This document shows positions 63,014 to 64,000 of a DNA stretch of 64,000 nucleotides, piece by piece; positions within the stretch are counted from its first letter, which is position 1; each line of letters opens with the position of its first letter. A model generated the notes under the pieces. It was given only the letters and a program-made list of their open reading frames with translations, was not told where the DNA came from and did not search any database. Made by a program: the position numbers and the translations under genes. The DNA is from Channallabes apus (lineage: Eukaryota; Chordata; Actinopteri; Siluriformes; Clariidae): contig JAMASW010000048.1 of assembly GCA_030522415.1 (NCBI GenBank), forward strand, positions 46,001 through 110,000, in the 5' to 3' direction.

Positions 63014-64000
63014 TCAGAGTATGACGGTTGGAGAGACCGAGGAGCACAGGGGAGGCAGAGCTGGAAGAGAGTTGAGCTTCCTGATCGCCTGATGGATGAA
63101 GCTGTTCTTCAGTCTGCTTGTCCTGGCTTGGAGACTCCTTAGTCTCCTCCCTGATGGTAGCAGACTAAAGAAGCTCTGAGACGGGTGGGTAGGGTCACGG
63201 GCAATGTTGATTGCTTTTCGTGTGAGGCGGGTGTTGTAAATGTCCAGGAGGGGGGGAGAGAGACACCAACGATCTTCTCAGCTGCTCTCACTATGCGCTG
63301 GAGAGTTTTCTGGCAGGACGCATTGCAGGCGCCGTACCACACAGTGATGCAGCTGGTCAGGATGCTCTCAATGGTGCCTCTGTAGAAGGTGCGCATGATG
63401 GGTGTCGGGGCTCCGGTTCTTCTCAGCTTACGGAGAAAGTAGAGACGCTGTTGAGCTTTCTTAGCTAGTGCTGCAGTGTTGATGGACCTGGAGAGATCTT
63501 CCGTCATGTGCACACCCAGAAACTTGGTGCTCCTTACCCTCTCCACGATCGCACCATTGATGGACAGCGGAGAGTGTTGGGTGTAAGTTCTCCTGTAATC
63601 GACCACAATCTCTTTTGTCTTTTCCACGTTCAGGGAGAGATTGTTGTCTGTGCACCACCTGGCCAGGCAGCTCACCTCGTTCCTGTAGTTAGTCTCATCA
63701 TTGTTGCTAATGAGACCCACCACAGTCGTGTCGTCCGCAAACTTGATGAAGAGGTTGGAGTTGTGTGATGGTATGCAGTCGTGGGTCAGCAGCGTGAAGA
63801 GGAGGGGGCTCAGCACACATCCTTGGGGGGCCCCAGTGTTCAGCATGATGGTACTGGAAGTGTTGTTGGCGACCCGCACTGCCTGAGGTCTGCCAGTCAG
63901 GAAGTCCAGCAGCCAGTTGCACAGAGGGGTGCTGATCCCCAGCTGTATCAGTTTATGAGTGAGCTGTTGTGGGATGATTGTGTTGAACGCTGAGCTGAAG
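63014..64000 (-). pseudogene. LINE reverse transcriptase, C-terminal part, frameshifted
   Basis: The frame is open from the window edge to about 63257. At the edge it reads FSSAFNTII, and base 64000 could be the last base of an Asp codon, so the catalytic aspartate of motif A lies on the edge. Motif B ([10 protein letters not shown]) lies near 63834-63805. The active-site FADD lies near 63741-63730, followed by [12 protein letters not shown] and the FLGV motif. The plain frame ends at 63139, but after the run of seven G (63250-63256, plus strand) its residues stop looking like the family. In another frame, family-like residues resume ([14 protein letters not shown], then SLLPSGRR and RTSRLKNSFIHQAI) and run to a stop at 63014-63016. 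A one-base loss in the homopolymer explains this. The copy is therefore probably inactive, unless this is a sequencing error. Confidence 0.85.

Larger units (their letters stand above)
62351..64000 (-). mobile_element. 3' part of a LINE retrotransposon, L2/CR1/Rex-like, fish type
   Basis: Read on the minus strand, the interval holds the C-terminal half of a reverse transcriptase frame, a roughly 660-bp 3' untranslated region, and a short 3' tail of TTTGAC repeats instead of a poly(A) tail. The reverse transcriptase has the motifs [13 protein letters not shown] and FADDTTVVG, then [10 protein letters not shown] and STKFLGV. This combination is typical of the jockey/CR1/L2 group of non-LTR elements that is abundant in teleosts. 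No RNase H domain is visible after the reverse transcriptase, which fits that group. The 5' part continues past the window edge. The family assignment is from motif recall; a repeat-library search would be needed to name it. Confidence 0.85.

Noticed and set aside
62841..63047. 68-codon minus-strand frame rich in His-Thr
   Set aside because: It is the TG microsatellite translated; the composition comes from the dinucleotide repeat.
63185..63993. Plus-strand and alternative-frame minus-strand frames over the LINE
   Set aside because: They overlap the reverse transcriptase frame, which alone has family motifs; the others are shadows.

Overview
The window looks like non-genic, satellite-rich vertebrate DNA, most likely from a teleost fish. 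Positions 1-62350 (97% of the window) are one continuous AT-rich tandem array. The last 1.65 kb is the 3' part of a LINE (non-LTR retrotransposon) on the minus strand. Its reverse transcriptase motifs, lack of a poly(A) tail and short repeated 3' tail resemble the L2/CR1/Rex-type elements common in fish genomes. I see no bacterial or phage gene, no RNA gene, no CRISPR and no intact host gene. The species cannot be told from this sequence.

The array is a higher-order repeat (HOR). I parsed it into five diverged modules, A, B, C1, C2 and D, in that order. I set unit boundaries at a recurrent CTGCT(T/A)TTATATACAG motif, which gives 31 units. Sixteen are full A-B-C1-C2-D units (1909-1942 bp). Seven are short units without B (about 1.40 kb). 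Five are long A-B-C1-A'-C1-C2-D units (about 2.67 kb). One is a 2258-bp unit with C1 doubled. One is a 3915-bp composite at the left edge. One long-type unit is cut off by the LINE. All modules carry the core CCCCAA-N(5-8)-GCACTTA (one C1 copy is degraded), in an 'X' form followed by TTAGGGTA or in a 'Y' form. This suggests the modules descend from a much shorter ancestral monomer. The junctions that change unit composition mostly fall in X or Y boxes, as expected for unequal crossing-over between related monomers.

On a larger scale, four units (11964-19914) are followed by an almost exact copy (19915-27866, offset 7951 bp). Other long-range pairs lie at offsets of about 3.9, 7.28, 8.61 and 13.0 kb. 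The array therefore shows several nested rounds of amplification.

The right edge: the array stops inside a C2 module at 62350 and meets the LINE 3' end. The LINE has a TTTGAC-repeat tail, an AATAAA, A-rich and T-rich tracts, a TG-rich microsatellite, and a reverse transcriptase reading frame broken by a one-base frameshift at a homopolymer. The 5' part of the element lies beyond position 64000. The many 60-79 codon open frames in the array are periodic by-products of the repeat and are not annotated as genes.
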